Assembly: GCA_012295275.1 (NCBI GenBank) | Contig: CM022669.1 | Span: forward strand, 3,728,994 to 3,786,493 | DNA from: Chrysomallon squamiferum | Taxonomy: Eukaryota > Mollusca > Gastropoda > Neomphalida > Peltospiridae | Reading direction: 5' to 3' | Length of the DNA stretch: 57,500 bases | Shown here: piece by piece, positions 26,826 through 38,900 of the stretch | Numbering within the stretch: the first letter of the stretch is position 1 | How the letters are laid out: each line of letters starts with the position of its first letter | Translations under genes and position numbers: made by a program | Notes under the pieces: model-generated | Database searches by the model: none | The model's input: the letters and a program-made list of their open reading frames with translations, nothing else | Told to the model about the DNA's origin: nothing

Positions 26826-27533
26826 ATCTGTCAACTTTACTTACGAACACAAAAGGAACCAGTTTCTTTTTTCCCATTAAGTATTTGAAGTTTCGAATAA
26901 TGAACTGGAAGCGTTTTTGTTTTGTTATGACGTTGACCGACAATGAAATGACGTAATGTCATTATCTAAGTACGTTCGTACCTATAGATATCTCTATTTC
27001 TCTGCTTTTCTCTATGTTTGTGTATGTGCCTGTGTGTGTCTGTGAGTGTGTCTGTTTGTCTCGCTCTACGTATGTGTGTGTGTGTGTGTTTGTGTGTGTG
27101 TGTGCTTGTGTGTGTGTGTGTGTTTATGCATATATATTATTTTATCCGTGCAAAATATTAATTTTAAATATTTATGTAAATGTATTTTGTTTTGGGAATC
27201 AGCTACTAGCCTAATGGAATGAATAATAATAAAAATCTTCTTACCTTCTTTTCCGTTCTGACCTGGTTTACCGTCAAGGCCAGGAGGTCCTCTGGGACCA
27301 GGTGGTCCTTCATCGCCGCGGTCCCCTTTCGGTCCGGGTAGTCCGGGAACGCCTTGTTCTCCTAGTGAGTTGTTAGTGAAATTATAAAAAAACCCAACTT
27401 ACAATCATTGTAAATTTTCATAAAATACAGTAAATTATTTATCTTTGTGTATTAAAAAAATAATAAACAATTAAATAAAGTAAATGATAATTACTATTCA
27501 AATGAATAAATAAATAAATAAATAAATAAATAA

Positions 27534-27581
<48 letters not shown>

Positions 27582-30500
27582 CATGAAGACGACAACAGCA
27601 ACAGATATTGCATATTTTTACTCCAATATATATAAACATTTCACAATTTTTAAATTTTATTTTTGTTATTATTTTTAAGCACAATTGTGACTATAATTAT
27701 GATTATTAATATTTTAAAGAATAAACTCTATTAATATATTTATTAGTTTAAAAACCTTTTTCCCCAGGAGGGCCTCTCAAGAGTTCGTTGTTGTGTAAGT
27801 TTTCTGAGACTAATCCCAGATCAGCTGATGTTCCTTTGTCTCCCGCATCACCTTTCTGTCCGGGAAGACCTTCAGATATAATACAATTAACATTACAAAT
27901 TGTAAGTACATAAAATAAAATAAAGTAACATAAATAAATAAATAAATAAATAAATAAAATAAAATAAATTAAATAAATAAATAAATAAATAAATAAAATA
28001 AAATAAAATGAAATAAAATAAAATAAAATAAAATAAAATAAATTAAATTAAATTAAATTAAATTAAATTAAATTAAATTAAATTAAATTAAATTAAATTA
28101 AATAAATAAATAAAATAAAAAAATTAAAATTAAATAAAATAAAATAACAAAATGAATAAATAAAATAAAATGAAATAAAATAAAATAAATAAATAAATAA
28201 AATAAAATAAAATAAAATAAAATGAAATGAAATAAAATAAATAAAAATAAAATAAATACTATTACTACAACTATTATTACTATTACAACTAGTGCTAGTA
28301 TTATTACAACAGGTACTATTACTACTATTGCCAGATTATTATTGCTACAACTGTTACTAATACTATCTACTACAAATATTATTATTATTTTATCATTACT
28401 ACTGCTACTAGTACTATTATTACTACTACTGCAGCTACAACTATTATTACTACTACTGCAGCTACAACTATTATTACTGCTACTAGTACTATTACTACTA
28501 CAACTACTATCTTTGTTCTTCACGTCACTGAACTACATTTACAAAAAACTAATTACATCTTACCTGGTAGACCAACGTCACCCTTTTCACCTTTCTCACC
28601 AGCTACACCTGGATCACCTAAAATGAATAAATAAACTGTAAGTCAGTGAATGAATGCATAAGCTTTGATATAATATCCATGGCTTGACTTTAAAAACGCC
28701 GATATAACGATAACTATACGATAATTACAGGAAATAATATTCAGTTACCTGATGGTCCTTTTGCTGCACAGTATTCTTTGGCTGCTTTGCAGTAAGCTTC
28801 TAAAGCCACGACCTGTAAAAATATAATAGAAAATAAAATAATGATAATGTCTCAAAGTATACACATATATAAGCATACATACATACATTACATACATACA
28901 TATATAGACATTCATGCATGCATATATACATACATACATAGAGACTTACATACATAACTGCATACGTACATACTTATTGCAGATACATAAATAAATTTAA
29001 ACATACATACATACTTACATACATACATGCATACAAACAAAACAAAACTCTGACATAGAAACATTTATATAGTCACATTTTACAGAATAATGAATTTTAA
29101 TTACAGTAACGACGACAACAACAATAATAATAAGAAGAACAACAACAACAATAATAATAATAATAATAAAACAATAATTTAAATAGATCGTGATAAGATA
29201 GTATAAATATTTTGATTCATTTTTATTTTTATCTTTTTATTTTTTAATTTTTTAATTTTTGTAAATCTTTTGAAAAAAAAAAAAAGTTAAATGGTATCCA
29301 GACCTATATTTAACATGTATAATAATACCTCTTTAATAGAAATATCAACACAAGTCTTTTCTTTTCTGTATAAAAAATTTTGAAGTTTAATTTTGTTTGA
29401 ACGAGTGAATCGTTTTATACCATTGTTTAAGAGTTTTATCAGATTTTATGCTATATACATTTGATAGATTTGTAAAGCATGATAAGTATTAATGAGAATA
29501 CGCCATTGAATTCGGAAACCAATATTTGCTATATGTCGTATGTTAATCCATTGTTCTGTTAGATCATAAAGAAACAAACAGTACTTCTTGACATATATAC
29601 AAATACGTATATAAATATATATAAAAATATACATTATAAATCCATAAACAGAGAAATACATATAGATATTAACAGACATACCCATAAAACACATATAGAC
29701 ATACACATGTACATATACATACGTATATACACGTACATATACATGGATTCGCACACATACATATACATATGTGTACATAAACAATATATACCCAGACATT
29801 CACATTTACATACACACACAACTACCACATGCATATGCACAAACACATCAAACACATACATGAACATACGCGATAATTAAATTAATTTTAACAACTTGAT
29901 GCTGAAAATAATAACAGCAGCTGTATTCATTCGCCAGCATCAAATCTGCAGAATATCTTTATCTTTGTCTTGGAGTGAATATTCATTACTTTTATTCCAA
30001 CACGTCTACAAAAATCGAGGTGGTATTATTTACAGTGCAGAACGTGCTATGAATTTCAAGTGACCGTGACCGGAAATGTCAATTTTTCCTCAACGGAATT
30101 TATCTCTTGGAAAAAGAAAGGCGATATTTGCTCTGGTTTAAGCTGAAAATCCCGGCCTAAAACAAAACTGCTTGTTTGATCAATTTTCGATGTCCGATTT
30201 CTTTTTCTTTTCCTCCCGAGAAAAGACGCTCGCTGAAAGCGGAGACTATTTCGTTAATATTGCGATTAGAGCCTCGACGTCCTTAAGCGAAAATGAACCG
30301 AGTCAGATATCGCAATCGCCAAGCAGATTCTTGAGTTTACAAATGTAAATCAATATAATCAGCTGTCTGCCGGTGTGGAAAAGATCACCGTGCAGAAGCA
30401 TCGCCGAACAAAAACTGTTGTAATTTAGTTGTGTACGAAGCAACTCATCGAAATGTAATTTACTCAAATCCTGATGAAAAAAAATGATGTGCGAGTAAAA

Positions 30501-33006
30501 CGATGGTTATTATCACCGGGTGTTTAGCACACGGGTAATTAATTAAAGTGGTGAGGCGACGACGGAAAGATTGTTCATAAAACTAATTATAGATCCGTCT
30601 ATGTATCTGTCTGTTTCTCTGTCATTCTCTCTGTTTCCTTTAATTTGTATCGTTTTCCATGTCGTCTTATTTATTTGTCTGTCTGTTTCTCTGCAGTGTG
30701 TGTTTCTCTGTTTGCGTGTGTGTGAATGTGTGGCTATGTGTCTCTGTGTGTGTCTGTGTGTGTGTTGTGTGTGTGTGTGTGTGTGTTTGAGAGAGCGATC
30801 GAAAGAAAGACAGACATACAGACATATATAAAGAGAGAGGGTGCAAGATAAATTATTTAATATATTTAAATCGAAATATATTTTAAGGAATACTTCCTGT
30901 TCTTTTTTATTTCTTTCTTTCATTTTCTTATATTCTTTCTTTCTTTTTTTCTTTCTTTACATCTTTCTTATATTTATTTATTTATCTGTGTAGCAAGTGC
31001 TTGTTTGATCATTTGGAATATTGGAATATTTCTAACAGATGAAACAAGAACAATGATTATCACCTTTTTAATACATGCGCATACACACAATTAGAGCCTA
31101 CACACAAATAAATATAACTTTTAAGAAAAAGTTCTAAATCAAATGTTTAATTTTTTTTCGTTTTGACATTACCAGCGAAACCACATAACGTGACAGTAAT
31201 GATTATTTTTTATAATAGTTTTATCTAGACCGTTTTCCCTCAAGAAACTGCGCTGCTGGATTCACTTAGTTTTGAACGCTGTCACGAATTTTCCGCGGCA
31301 CCAGTCGTAAATCTGTTTTGACTAGAAGCTGCTGGAGATACATAAAACGATGGATATAACTCCCCAGCACAAATAGGTTTGCCGGGAGAACGGGACAGAC
31401 AAAATCCAACCCGTAAGAACATAATAAAGATGTACGAGGATGCTGAGCCGGCAGACGAGCGATTTGAAGATTTCTTGCCACCTGATCGGGTCTAAATTGA
31501 AAATAACACTGTCACCGCAACACAGTCCAGACTAAAGAAAACTTAATTACTGTGAACTTTTTCCTGAAATAAACCTTATTCCACTTGTAATAAGTCATTA
31601 ATTCAAATCGTAAATGCCTGTAGAGTTTCAGCGCCGCCATCGTTCTCTGTCAGCGGGGAGAGGAGAGGAGCCGGCGGTGGCAGATAGAGCAGCAGCAAGC
31701 CGAGGAGCGAATTTGATTAGAGTGAGGTAACCGTGTTTGACGAGTGACAGTGTGCACTGGTAATTTTATGATTGTGTGTGCGTTTCTTTCAAAAACTTCA
31801 CAAACACTGGAATCATCTACGGACGGTGATTGCATTATGTTATTGTGATACCGCTGCTGCTTCTGCTGCAGTGATGATGATGATCATCATGATCATCATC
31901 ATCGTTATCATTACCAAGATTAATGTCAATATCACCAGTTCGTAATCATGACTATTTTTATAGCTTTACAATGATACTGATCGCCATTATTATCATCAAA
32001 TGAATTAGTATAAGCATGTTCATTATCAGGTTCATAATTACCAACATCGTCATCACACTTGTCACCACCGTCATCATCAGTATTCTCATTATCATAGTGA
32101 AAAAAACATTTCGTTAAGCTAACTACTGTTAGTGTCGTTTATCAAATCAAATTAAAAAAAAAAACGTCTATACAATTGTAGCTTTAAAAGAATTCTCATT
32201 TTAAATAAAGAGTTTTTTTTTTTTTTTTTTTTTATTTCTGTTCATTCAGTAACTCCAGTTACGTGTAATAATTATATAATTTAATACAAAATCCAAGATT
32301 TTAAAATTAAAACTTTATTGAAACGAGCTAGTAAATTCTGTTGTTGCGGCTGGGTTTGTTTTTTTGTGTGTGTGTGTGTGGTTTTTTTTTTTTTTTTAGG
32401 GTTGTATTTGTTTTTTTCGTTGTTGTTATTGTTGGTGTTTTGTCTTATTGTTTTCATTTATTTATTTACTTATTTATTTATTTATTCGTGTATTTATAAT
32501 ATTTATATATTTTTTTGTTTTGTTGCTACTGGGTTTTTTTTTGTGTGTGTGTTTTATTTTATTTTTATTTTTATTTTTTTTGAGAAAACAATGATGTGTA
32601 ATTGCTGTTGAATCCCAGTACTACGACACAAACTTATTTTAGGATTAAAGGAAAATCTCTTTTTTTTAAATTATTTTCTTCTTCTTTATTTTTGTAAATT
32701 AAGTAAACATCGCTTTCTGTTATTGAATTTGATCGATAATCAGATTGAAAGGATAATCGACGTAATCAGCATCATTCACAACGTCTCTAACATTACAGTT
32801 TTATCACGCCTTCCGTCCTATTCACATCTAAACCGGATATTGTGCAGACAAACACACAGTGATGATTTCCTGAAGATATTGCTACAACTGCTACCACGGT
32901 TACTTCTACGACAGCTACTATTAATATTACCACTTGCCAGCACCGCCACCATTACTACTGTTACTACTACTGCTGCTGCCATCACTTGTACTAGTAGTAC
33001 AACTAG

Positions 33007-33045
<39 letters not shown>

Positions 33046-34049
33046 CACTACTCCTCCTACTACTACTACTACTGCTACTGCTACTACTATTACTACTACC
33101 ACTAAGACTGCTAACGGTAATACTACTACTACTACTTTGTACTACTAACTGTTTTACTAGTACTTTTTGTACTATGCTATTACTACTGTGTGTGAAGACG
33201 AAGTGTGTGTGTGTGTGTGTGTGTGTTGTGTGATGTGTGTGTTGTTTGTGTTTTAACTGTTTTATTGATAATACGTAGATTTTGTCAAATCTGTGTTTAA
33301 AGGTGTGTTTCAAATGGTGTGTTTGTGTTTGTAACCTTGATCACCCTGACTGAATTTTTGATTGATTATAATTAAATTTGTAGATTATTGAAATATTTAT
33401 TACGCTAATACATATATATACATATATAATTTAATATTATACATTACTTAGAATTATTTAGTTCACACGTTTATATACAAAACAAACAAATACGCACAGG
33501 CATCACAGGTAAACACATCAGCTTATTTTACATGCAGCACGCACAGACATTTGTGCATGTTCACACCAAACACATATAAACACATATAAACATGTTTAAT
33601 AAACAAAACAAAAAATAAAAATCTACACATTTATTATTTTACAATATAAAATAATTTATTTATTTATTTATTTATTTTTATTTTTATTTTATTTTATTTT
33701 TTTATTATTATTATTTTTTTATAACTATGGTTTAATTTTGATTTAGGATATTATGCATGAATATTAAAGCTGATTAAAAGAACGGAAAATTGATATGCAG
33801 AATAAAATGTCTAAGTTACACAAGGATATACATTCGCTAAAACAATAAAAAAATTAAAAAAAGTTTTTATTTCATCATATCACTGTGCTGAAACTTACTA
33901 AACAGGTAAAGCTTATGTGGTGGGAACGATTTGAAACACTATCTTAATTCTGGATGTGTCCATTAAATAACGTTGAAAATAAACATTATTTTTATTACTT
34001 ACTTACTCACTTAATTAATTAATTAATTAATTTTATTTATTTATTTATT

Positions 34050-34130
<81 letters not shown>

Positions 34131-34627
34131 TAGGTTTTTTTTTCTGTACTTACCGGTATTCTGGAATAACCGCGCATCCACAACCAATTGTCCGGGTTTC
34201 CATCCTCACCCGAACCTTCAAAAAAAGCATGGCGTTTGTGACGTTGCCAAAAGTTCAGTGAATTTTCTTGGAACTGTGGCTCAAAATCATTTTCACTTTT
34301 AGTGTCTGTCCAGTCGAAAACGTCGAAAAAATATTTATTTCCTTTTCCGGTAAAACTAGTTTGTCCATCTTTACTATATTCCTTAAGACGAGAGTATATT
34401 TCATGCGAAGGCTTGGGATATATTCGCAAATCAAGAATTTCTTTCCAAGACAACTTGTCTTCAAGTCCTGATTTTAAATAATTTAATTCCTGATATAAAT
34501 ACCATATACCAACTCCAATTATTACGGATAAGAAAAAAGTCCAAAGATATAACATTCGAATGTGGATATTTGCCGGAGAACAGCAGCATTTGCATCTCCT
34601 AGACCTCAAATCATTTTTAGTCTCCAT
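20545..34627 (-). CDS. Colmedin/gliomedin-like type II membrane collagen with olfactomedin domain
   Basis: Eleven exons, phases all consistent, 668 aa: 34627-34154, 28812-28749, 28617-28564, 27869-27756, 27361-27245, 26351-26271, 25131-25051, 24411-24250, 23862-23815, 23460-23419, 21314-20545. Cytosolic tail with a CKCCC cluster, one membrane anchor (about 25-45), then a furin-type site RHKR at 129-132. Exons 2-9 hold a Cys pair ([11 protein letters not shown]) and Gly-X-Y repeats broken by a 20-residue non-helical insert in exon 4. Collagen exons split Gly codons and measure 54, 117, 81, 81 and 162 bp, all multiples of 9. The last exon is a full olfactomedin domain: [47 protein letters not shown]. 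Vertebrate gliomedin has this order and clusters sodium channels at nodes; nematode COF-2/UNC-122 are relatives. Role here is probably cell-matrix or synaptic adhesion, inferred. Confidence 0.93.
21994..22170. repeat. 29-bp minisatellite
   Basis: About six head-to-tail copies of a unit of the form ATATGGATAACAGTATGG followed by (C/T)TTATGTCAGG, with variants AACAATATGG and CATGACAGG. Copies abut with no spacers, so it is not a CRISPR-like array. Confidence 0.88.
22919..22946. promoter_or_regulatory. Paired CRE/ATF-like sites in colmedin last intron
   Basis: Perfect TGACGTCA at 22919-22926 and variant TGACGTAA at 22939-22946, 20 bp start to start (two helical turns). They lie in a GC-richer, repeat-poor block that continues to about 23060. 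Function inferred from motif only. Confidence 0.35.
23919..24028. repeat. (GTAT)n microsatellite
   Basis: About 27 tandem GTAT units between collagen exons 8 and 9 of the colmedin gene. Confidence 0.95.
24471..24526. repeat. 28-bp direct duplication
   Basis: A unit beginning ACACACTAACTGTATCATAT and ending CTGAGCAA occurs twice in perfect tandem (24471-24498, 24499-24526), just upstream of collagen exon 8. Perfect identity suggests a recent event. Confidence 0.9.
24527..25050. other. Colmedin intron 7
   Basis: No exon seen. AT-rich with scattered imperfect TG/GTGTAT and CACA stretches. Confidence 0.6.
25132..26270. other. Colmedin intron 6
   Basis: No exon or long repeat recognised. Contains a poly-T run near 25285 and a short CATA repeat near 26150; otherwise plain AT-rich intron. 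Confidence 0.55.
26402..26825. repeat. (AAT)n and (TAG)n compound microsatellites
   Basis: AAT repeats (26402-26466) merge into TAG repeats (to about 26582). A second TAG block follows at about 26743-26825. All lie in the intron between colmedin exons 5 and 6. Apparent poly-Leu/Ser/Val frames here come from the repeats. Confidence 0.92.
27505..28506. repeat. AT-rich low-complexity block: (AAAT)n, (AAT)n, (AAATA)n, (ACT)n
   Basis: Both sides of colmedin exon 4 (27756-27869) are low complexity: AAAT/AAT at 27505-27582, then AAATA and AAATT pentamers from about 27925 to 28258, then ACT-type trinucleotides from 28260 to 28506. No other exon lies in this block. Confidence 0.9.
32990..33135. repeat. 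(ACT)n trinucleotide tract
   Basis: Imperfect ACT/GCT/CCT repeats in colmedin intron 1. Reads as poly-Thr, poly-Leu or poly-Ser depending on frame; not coding. Confidence 0.9.
34012..34131. repeat. (TTAA)n, (TTTA)n and (TTA)n microsatellite
   Basis: Long perfect tract ending about 20 bp from the 5' splice site of colmedin intron 1. Confidence 0.93.
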
Positions 34628-35058
34628 TCAAAAAACTTTTTTCTTCTTCTTAATTTCCTCTCACTCTCTCTCTCTTTTATACGTAAAAAATCAACCACTC
34701 ATTCGTAGAACGAAATGTCTGTACCAAACACACTCTTCGCATGGAGGGTTATAATGTTTGTCTCCTTGGTGGTTGTCTGCGTTATCTTCCGGGGCCCACT
34801 GCAAAGACAATGTCACAATTAAGATAATTAAAACAATGTGTGCTGTGGTGCCAGTATCAATTGCTTCTCGCAGAAACGTAACACGATAAAGCTTGGATCA
34901 ATTTCTCTTTTCGTACAACGGCTTTGGCCGAATCATTTATAAGAGAAATTTCGACAGAATATATCCCTACCTGTATTTTCTTCTTTAATAGATATCATTC
35001 GTTTTGTATTGTGAGAAAGGCAATTTACCAAACGACTGGGCTGCAGTTTATTTATTGG

Positions 35059-35090
<32 letters not shown>

Positions 35091-35151
35091 AAAAGAAAGA
35101 AAACGACATAAGTAGAGATGTCCATTTACATTTTCTTTTTTTTCCTTCTTC

Positions 35152-35212
<61 letters not shown>

Positions 35213-35482
35213 AAGTAAATTGATTAAATAAATAAATAAATAAATAAATGAGAACAACTTACGTATCGGAAAACAAAGTCAGACATCAGCGTATTTACGT
35301 TGTTCCTTTATTACGTCATTCCTTCATTAAGACGAGCTATTTATTTTTGTTGCTGTTTTCGTCCTTATTATCATTATTATTATTATTAGTAGTAGTAGTA
35401 GTAGTAGTAATAACTATTTCTAGTAATTTATGTAGTAGCAGTAGTAGTCGTGGTGATATTAGTTATTGTTTTAATTACTACA

Positions 35483-35513
<31 letters not shown>

Positions 35514-35771
35514 CTACTATGGTAGTCTTGTTCTTTTATTATTAAAATCAGGAATTATGATTATGTAGTTGTTAAAAATGATATTTATAAATATTATAGG
35601 GTGTTAAAATAATAATAAAATGTATACACAACAAATCTGTCGATTACATAATAACAATTTGTTTAGTTTTTCATTTATACCATTTACTTTCAACTGAAAT
35701 GATTATTTTATTATTGTTGTTGTTGTTGTTAATATTATATTATGTTATTAGAACAGTAAGAACAACAATTA

Positions 35772-35832
<61 letters not shown>

Positions 35833-35837
35833 AATAA

Positions 35838-35872
<35 letters not shown>

Positions 35873-36380
35873 ATACTACAACCTTCTATTTAAACAAATA
35901 TGAACTTTATCAAAATCTGCTACTTACCATATCATATATTACTCCATTCTGAGAACATTATTTTTATTCCATGTTAGAATGAAGATAGCATCTTTCTAGC
36001 TTTCTTGTTAACGCCGTGGAATGTCCAGCTAACGATGAACAAAAGCGTGCTACGTTTAAAACGTAATTGTCTTCAAGGCAGTCATCACTGGAAGAAAATA
36101 TTCTTCTTCCAGAAACCATGGTATTTTCAAAGATTAAGAAAGCGTGAAGAAGAAAATCGTGTGTTCTGCAAGAAATCGAATCTGCAGTGCACAACTGAGC
36201 TGATGGGTTAGTTTTGAATTAAAAAAAAAAAAAAAAACAAGAAAAAAAAGCGTTAAATCACACTCCGTTTACATATAACTGATCTGCAAAAATATGTTTT
36301 TGTGTACGTTTGTGTGTGTGTGTGTGCAGGTGTGTCTGTGTCTGTGTGTGTTTGTGAATGTGTGAAGTGTGTGTGTCGAT

Positions 36381-36780
36381 GAATGTGACGTATGAAGTAT
36401 GGATGCAAATATAAAGATGTAAAAGAATTTGACTATTTTACTAAATATGTAAGACTGTATGCATATATGTGTATAAAAAAAAATAATTTTTTTTTACTAT
36501 ATCAGATAAAGTTTAGTTATATTAAGGAGGTGAACTTCTATATCTATGTAATGTAGTCTTCAACTTTAGTGTTATTTTACTGCTGTTATTTCTGGTTTTA
36601 TTTAATCGCATAATTATTTGCACGATTGAAACAAAAATAAATAATAAAAATAAAATAAAATAAAATAAAATAAAATAAAATTGTTTTTTTTTATCACCGG
36701 CAGTTACAGGAAGAAAATCGATTAGCTTAACTTGTTTTGCTCTGTCCGACTTTATCTGATAATCAGCCAACTCTCCCTTC
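36381..36780 (+). repeat. Dispersed repeat element, copy A
   Basis: About 400 bp matching the reverse complement of 56376-56730. Shared landmarks are GAATGTGACGTATGA-GTATGG at one end, TTATATTAAGGAGGTGAAC in the middle, and CTGTCCGACTTTATCTGA with CTCTCCCTT at the other end. This copy carries an extra (AAAAT)n run (about 36640-36680). Both copies have a TG/CA- or AG-rich tract on one side and (CT)n/(GA)n on the other. No coding capacity; non-autonomous element of unknown class. Confidence 0.85.
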
Positions 36781-36882
<102 letters not shown>

Positions 36883-37004
36883 CTATGTTCATTTCTTTTG
36901 AATGATATTCAATTTATTTTCAGAGTTGTAACTACCATAATAAGATCTGAAATCTACTTCTGCCTTAGGAGTTATATTAATATGAGACATCATTTTCAAT
37001 CTCT

Positions 37005-37047
<43 letters not shown>

Positions 37048-38217
37048 TAATAATTATTAATAATATTATTAATAATGATAAAGATATTATTATTATTATT
37101 ATTATTATGTTATTAGGTTTTCTTTAAAAAGTACACTCAACACAAGACCGTGTTATTACTTATAAAATAACGACCATCTCATATACGCACATTTAATTCA
37201 GCCAGTCGTAATACGTTTTACTTGCTCTAAATGTTTTACCAATATTCATAAAACGTCGATTGTTTCCTTAATGACCGTTTTAATAAGTAAATTATTTAGT
37301 CACAGAGAGCAAAGGACTTAGAGGTCTTACAGCTTCTCTGTTAGCTCTGATGGTGTGGCGATGTTATCCTTGTAATTAAAGGAGATATAGCAGTTCGATC
37401 CATATATCTACAAGTTCTAATAACTATAGCTTAACCAGTGCACTGTCGCATTCAGTATCTTTAATGCTTTTTCTTATAGAGCAGTTGTTATAAGCTATGA
37501 AAGAGTCGCTGTTCTTTGATACAGCCCTGAACTAGTTTGTCAAACAGTTCTGGAGTTTAATTAGAACTCGCCATCTGGCTGTTGTGTAAAATAAGTAATA
37601 GGAACACAGTACATGGTTAAAAATACATCGGAGATATGTGACACTTTCTAGTTTAATTACAAGTGTATGCATATATATATATATATAGTTCAGTGTTCTA
37701 TCAAATATATATATGTAGGTAGGTATAGCTGTTTTACATATTATGATTATGATTATTATTATTATTTTTGTTGTTGTTGTTGTTGTTGCTGCTGCTGCCG
37801 CTGGTTTTTAAAAAAAATAAAAAATTATTTATTTGATTATATATATTGTTATGAATATCATCATTATCATCAACATCATCGTCGCTATTAACACATAATA
37901 AAAAAATAAATAAAAACATAACAGAAAGTCCACAGAATTAGATTTAAGAATTTAATGTTTCAAATCATAATTAAGCTGTTGTTTGTTTATTCGTTTTTGT
38001 TTTTATAAATAACAGTCAGATTTTAATTTTGATTCATGTATCTTACATTAAACTTCTCCACTTTGACAGAAGAAAGAAGGAAAAAAATGTCTTCTGCTTG
38101 TCTGCTCTATTCGGAATCAGAATGTCTTTATATTAATATTAGCAAGAGAAGCTCACGAGAAAAACTTAACATATTTTACGGTTTGCATGCATGAACATAT
38201 ATCACCAAGCATTCTCT

Positions 38218-38659
38218 TTAACTGCAGACATAAACTATTGTAGAAATCCGCTTTATCGGACTGGTATAATAAAAATACCATTTGTAGCTTTCGAACACGA
38301 AGTACGAATCGTTTCCGAGAAAGGCGGCTGCGGTTATACCATTAGGCGCTTCAGACCACGGGCTTTCAGGATCAGTCAAAGACTCAGTTTTGTTCAATAG
38401 GTATCTGGTTTCGTTCACGTCGTAGGACATGTGATAGACGTTGTTGGTTTTGAAGATGTACAGGTCTCGAAGACTGTCGTCGGCTTGTGTAATGGCGTCC
38501 ATGTTGGAGATCCCAGGTAAGTTGAAGTACGCAGAAAACAGATCGGCTGGGCAAGGTTGAAAAGTGAAGTTAGTACCGTTACGACTGTAGCACGAACTGG
38601 TATTACCTGGGAAATAACAATAATAATAACAACAATAACAAATAGTAATGATAATAATA

Positions 38660-38691
<32 letters not shown>

Positions 38692-38867
38692 GTAATAATA
38701 ATAATAATGATAATAATAATAAGAATAAGAATAATAATAATAATAATGATAATAATAATAATAAAATAAATAATAATGATAATGATAATAATAATAATAT
38801 AATAATAATAATAATAATAAATAATAATAATGATAATAATAATAATGATAATAATGATAATAATAAT

Positions 38868-38900
<33 letters not shown>

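Larger units (their letters stand above)
28813..34153. other. First intron of colmedin gene (5.3 kb)
   Basis: Phase-0 intron. No exon recognised. Low-complexity stretches alternate with two repeat-poor, GC-richer blocks at about 29930-30545 and 31200-31850. Simple repeats include (ACT)n at about 32880-33135, (TG)n near 33200, and (TTTA)n/(TTA)n at 34012-34131 directly before the end of exon 1. Confidence 0.65.

Noticed and set aside
28098-28523. 141-codon minus frame rich in Ser, Asn, Ile, Phe
   Set aside because: Runs through (ACT)n and (AAATA)n repeats between colmedin exons 3 and 4.
30543-30923. 126-codon minus frame with His-Thr repeats
   Set aside because: Derived from (TG)n and CTGT-type repeats; no homology.
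31266-31481. 71-codon minus frame in colmedin intron 1
   Set aside because: No recognisable homology, signal or splice sites in phase with colmedin exons; kept only as part of the repeat-poor block.
32723-33313. Poly-Thr, poly-Leu and poly-Ser frames on both strands
   Set aside because: Products of an (ACT)n tract in colmedin intron 1.
37300-37520. tRNA-like GGTTCGATCC-type string (CAGTTCGATCC near 37391)
   Set aside because: No matching A box, acceptor stem or anticodon arm could be folded around it.
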